64,000 nt of DNA from Rhodococcus sp. P-2 (GTDB lineage: Bacteria > Actinomycetota > Actinomycetes > Mycobacteriales > Mycobacteriaceae): assembly GCF_016598535.1 (NCBI RefSeq), contig NZ_CP066779.1, forward strand, positions 1,612,001 through 1,676,000, read 5' to 3'. Shown piece after piece: positions 61,772 through 64,000 of this stretch; the stretch's first letter is position 1; every line of letters starts with the position of its first letter. Under the pieces are notes generated by a model, which worked only from the letters and a program-made list of their open reading frames with translations, did not search any database and was not told where the DNA came from. Made by a program: the position numbers and the translations under genes.

Positions 61772-63451
61772 CGGGTCACAGTCCGGCACGCACGTTCGGC
61801 GAGTTGCTCGACCGCCTGGGCGATTCCAACGCCGACATCCCGACACTCCACCGTCTGCTCGAGGCGGTCCTGGTCGTCGGCTCCGGCCTGGACCTCGACC
61901 TGACGCTCCAACGGATCATCACCTCTGCGACAACGGTTCTGGATTGCCGCTACGGCGCCCTGGGGGGTCGCGGCGCCGGGGGGTGGGCTCTCGGAATTCG
62001 TCTACGAGGGAATCTCCGGGTCCCAACGCGCGACCATGGGACATTTCCCCGAAGGTCATGGCGTTCTGGGTGTTCTGATGAATCATCCGCAGACGTTGCG
62101 TGTGGCGCACCTCGGCGATCATCCCGAGTCCGTCGGTTTCCCCGCGAATCATCCACCGATGGAGAGTTTTCTCGGAGCGCCGATCATGATGCGAGGAAAG
62201 GTGTTCGGAAGCATCTACCTGACCGAGAAACGAGGAAAAGCCGAGTTCACGCAAGAGGACGAGGTCATTCTCGAAGCCCTCGCCATTGCAGCCGGCATAG
62301 CTGTGGAAAACGCACGACTGTTCGAGCAGTCTCGAACTCGTGAAAGATGGCTCACCGCAACATCTGCCATCCGCTCGCGGTTGCTGGCCGGTGACTCACT
62401 CGAGGACGGCCTGCAACTTCTCGCGAGCCGCGTTCGGGATCTGACCGGCGTCGACGACGTGATCGTGGTGATCTGCGAGAACGGTTACGCCCAGGTCCAC
62501 GCCGCGGCCAGCGCCCGTACCACGTCACGCGGGGTCAGAATTCCAGCGAAGACCTATCCGTTCGACGTCGTCCGAAGCACCCGAAAGCTACAGGTACTCA
62601 CCACTTTAGGCGCGCTCACGGAACTGGTGCCGTCGGCCGGGAGTGCGGTCGTGGCACCGATGTGCGTCGCCTCGGGTGTAGTCGGCGCGGTCATCGTGGC
62701 GTCGAATTCCACCAACACACACTGGGATCACGACGAACTGACCCGGATCGAGTCGATGGCCGAACTCGGCTCCGTTGCAATCGAGTTCGACGAGAAGCAG
62801 AAGGCGCAACGCCTGCTGTCGGTCCTCGCCGACCGCGATCGCATCGCACGAGACCTGCACGACAACGTCATCCAGAGACTGTTCGCGAGCGGAATGAGCT
62901 TGCAGAGCACGCTTCCGGACGAGACCCTCCCCGAGTCGGCGCGCGCGATTGTCAAACGATCTCTCGAACAGCTCGACAAGACCGTCCGCGAGATCCGGAC
63001 AACGATCTTCGATCTGCAGACTCCCACTGCTGCCGGGACGTCGAGCCTGCGACGACGCCTCCTCGATGTCATCGGCGATGCCACCGCCCAGTCCTCCGTG
63101 ACCCCCAGCGTCCAATTCTCCGGCGCCATCGACACTCTGGTGAACCCCGGGATCCACCAGCACGCCGAGGCTGTACTGCGAGAGGGACTGAGCAACGTCC
63201 TTCGGCACGCACACGCACACCACATCACCATCGCAGTGACCGCGGATGTCGAATTCGCCATCACGATCGAGGACGACGGCGTCGGACTCCCCTCCGACTT
63301 CCACAAGAGTGGACTTCACAATCTCGAGCGCCGTGCCGAACATTGCGGCGGTACGTGCACGATCGTCAACCACGATCCGAGCGGTGCACGTCTGCTCTGG
63401 CGAGTACCGCTCGGCCGCACCAACTCGAATCGACCGAAGTCCAGTCGGTAG
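61759..63451 (+). pseudogene. DevS/DosT-like sensor histidine kinase, frameshifted
   Basis: A DevS-type kinase: N-terminal GAF (LLEAVLVVGSGLDLDLTLQRIITSATTVLDCRYGALG), a second GAF, then HisKA_3 and ATPase (DRIARDLHDNVIQRLFASGMSL, LREGLSNVLRHAHA, DDGVGLP). The first frame runs from 61759 and the rest from about 61968. The join is at a run of six G (61962-61967); removing one G restores GALGVAAPGGGLSEFVYEGI, the family sequence. This may be a mutation, a slipped-strand variant or a sequencing error. The remaining 470 residues keep GAF-2, the His and ATPase motifs. A heme-binding His in GAF-1 was not evident. Confidence 0.85.
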
Positions 63452-63463
63452 ACCTACCGACTG
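63442..63463. terminator. Short palindrome over both convergent stops
   Basis: CAGTCGGTA-GACC-TACCGACTG covers the stop codons of the kinase and the response regulator, which are two bases apart. It may act as a bidirectional terminator or simply reflect the overlap. Confidence 0.5.
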
Positions 63464-64000
63464 CCGCTGCGGATTTCGGTGGCCAGCACCGCAGCCTGAG
63501 TACGACGCTGCATGCCCAGCTTCGAGAGCAGACGCGTCACGTAGTTCTTGACTGTCTTCTCCGCGAGGAACAATCGCGCGCCGATCTCCCGGTTGGTGAG
63601 TCCCTCTCCGATGAGGTCGAAGACTGCTCGCTCCTGATCGGAAAGTTCGGCCAGCGGATCAGCTGTACGGTCGCTACGGATCCGCTGCATCAGCGCCTCG
63701 GTTGCCCGACTGTCGAGCAGTGAACCGCCGCGCCCGACTGTGCGGACAGCAGCAACCAGATCGGTTCCAAGGATCTGTTTGAGGACGAATCCCGAAGCGC
63801 CCGCCATGATCGCGTCGAGTAGTGCCTCGTCGTCCGCGTACGAGGTGAGCATCAGGCAGCGCAGGTTGGGCAGCATCGAGCGGAGTTCGCGGCACAGCTC
63901 GACGCCGTTGCCGTCAGGCAGCCGCACGTCCAGAACAGCGACGTCGGCGTTGCTCTGCGGTACCGCCGCCAGCGCTTCCCCCACCGACGCAGCCTCGCCC
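63454..64000 (-). CDS. DevR/DosR-like response regulator (partial)
   Basis: At least 182 residues of a NarL/LuxR-family response regulator; the N-terminus lies beyond the window. Visible are the phosphoacceptor Asp in [13 protein letters not shown], the Thr in MLTSYAD, the receiver lysine in FVLKQI, and the output helices [55 protein letters not shown]. The end is close to mycobacterial DosR. It is convergent with the DevS-like kinase and could be its partner despite the opposite orientation. Confidence 0.9.
   Translation of the reverse strand, partial: GEAASVGEALAAVPQSNADVAVLDVRLPDGNGVELCRELRSMLPNLRCLMLTSYADDEALLDAIMAGASGFVLKQILGTDLVAAVRTVGRGGSLLDSRATEALMQRIRSDRTADPLAELSDQERAVFDLIGEGLTNREIGARLFLAEKTVKNYVTRLLSKLGMQRRTQAAVLATEIRSGSR

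Noticed and set aside
1..64000. CRISPR array, prophage or insertion sequence
   Set aside because: No regularly spaced repeats, transposase, integrase or phage structural gene was seen. The SNF2-like gene alone is not evidence of a prophage.

Overview
This is high-GC actinobacterial chromosome from a Rhodococcus, most likely the R. erythropolis/qingshengii group. The putrescine oxidase at 636-1997 carries the residues known from the R. erythropolis enzyme (Ala394, Glu324). The centre keeps the mycobacterial gene neighbourhood around purN-purH, sucCD, uvrD1, chorismate mutase and pgi. No phage, transposon, CRISPR array, rRNA or tRNA gene was seen. Coding density is high, with many 1-8 base gene overlaps.

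0-10.4 kb is a polyamine catabolic region. Agmatine deiminase and N-carbamoylputrescine amidase make putrescine, putrescine oxidase makes 4-aminobutanal, and an aldehyde dehydrogenase makes GABA. An APC permease and a tandem universal stress protein share the block, and PucR and TetR regulators flank it. A succinate-semialdehyde dehydrogenase at 31-32.5 kb and sucCD at 22.4-24.5 kb could carry GABA carbon into the TCA cycle. No GABA transaminase gene is in the window.

10.4-34.2 kb is the mycobacteria-like core: a VWA protein with a MoxR/ChlI-type AAA ATPase, purH-purN, a PerM-like and a 34-kDa-antigen-like membrane protein (both linked to cell division in mycobacteria), YigZ, sucCD, a large polytopic membrane protein, an M23 peptidase, PcrA/UvrD1 helicase, chorismate mutase and pgi. 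Between the ATPase and purH lie a VOC protein, a DUF4126 protein, a hydrolase and a small leader-peptide/terminator unit.

34.2-64 kb is more accessory. It holds an ApbE-like protein, a 0.9 kb stretch without a convincing gene, an EspR-like regulator, an ABC-2 exporter with MarR control, NADH dehydrogenase II, a pyridine-nucleotide disulfide oxidoreductase, twin type-B carboxylesterases, a class II aldolase/DHDPS-like pair under an XRE-cupin regulator, a SNF2-like ATPase with a histone-H1-like tail, a deazaflavin-type reductase, an MFS/LysR pair, a Fpg/Nei glycosylase, twin GGDEF proteins, cobF, thyA-dfrA, and a DevS-like kinase (frameshifted here) facing a DevR-like response regulator cut by the window edge.

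The most striking non-coding signals are three. First, a 44-bp near-perfect palindrome occurs three times, each copy 15-27 bases before start codons. Second, a leader peptide with Trp-Arg-Tyr-Phe precedes a terminator/antiterminator upstream of chorismate mutase. Third, a second leader-peptide/attenuator-like unit lies at 16.1-16.3 kb. Clear candidate operators are also present for the MarR, TetR and XRE-cupin regulators.
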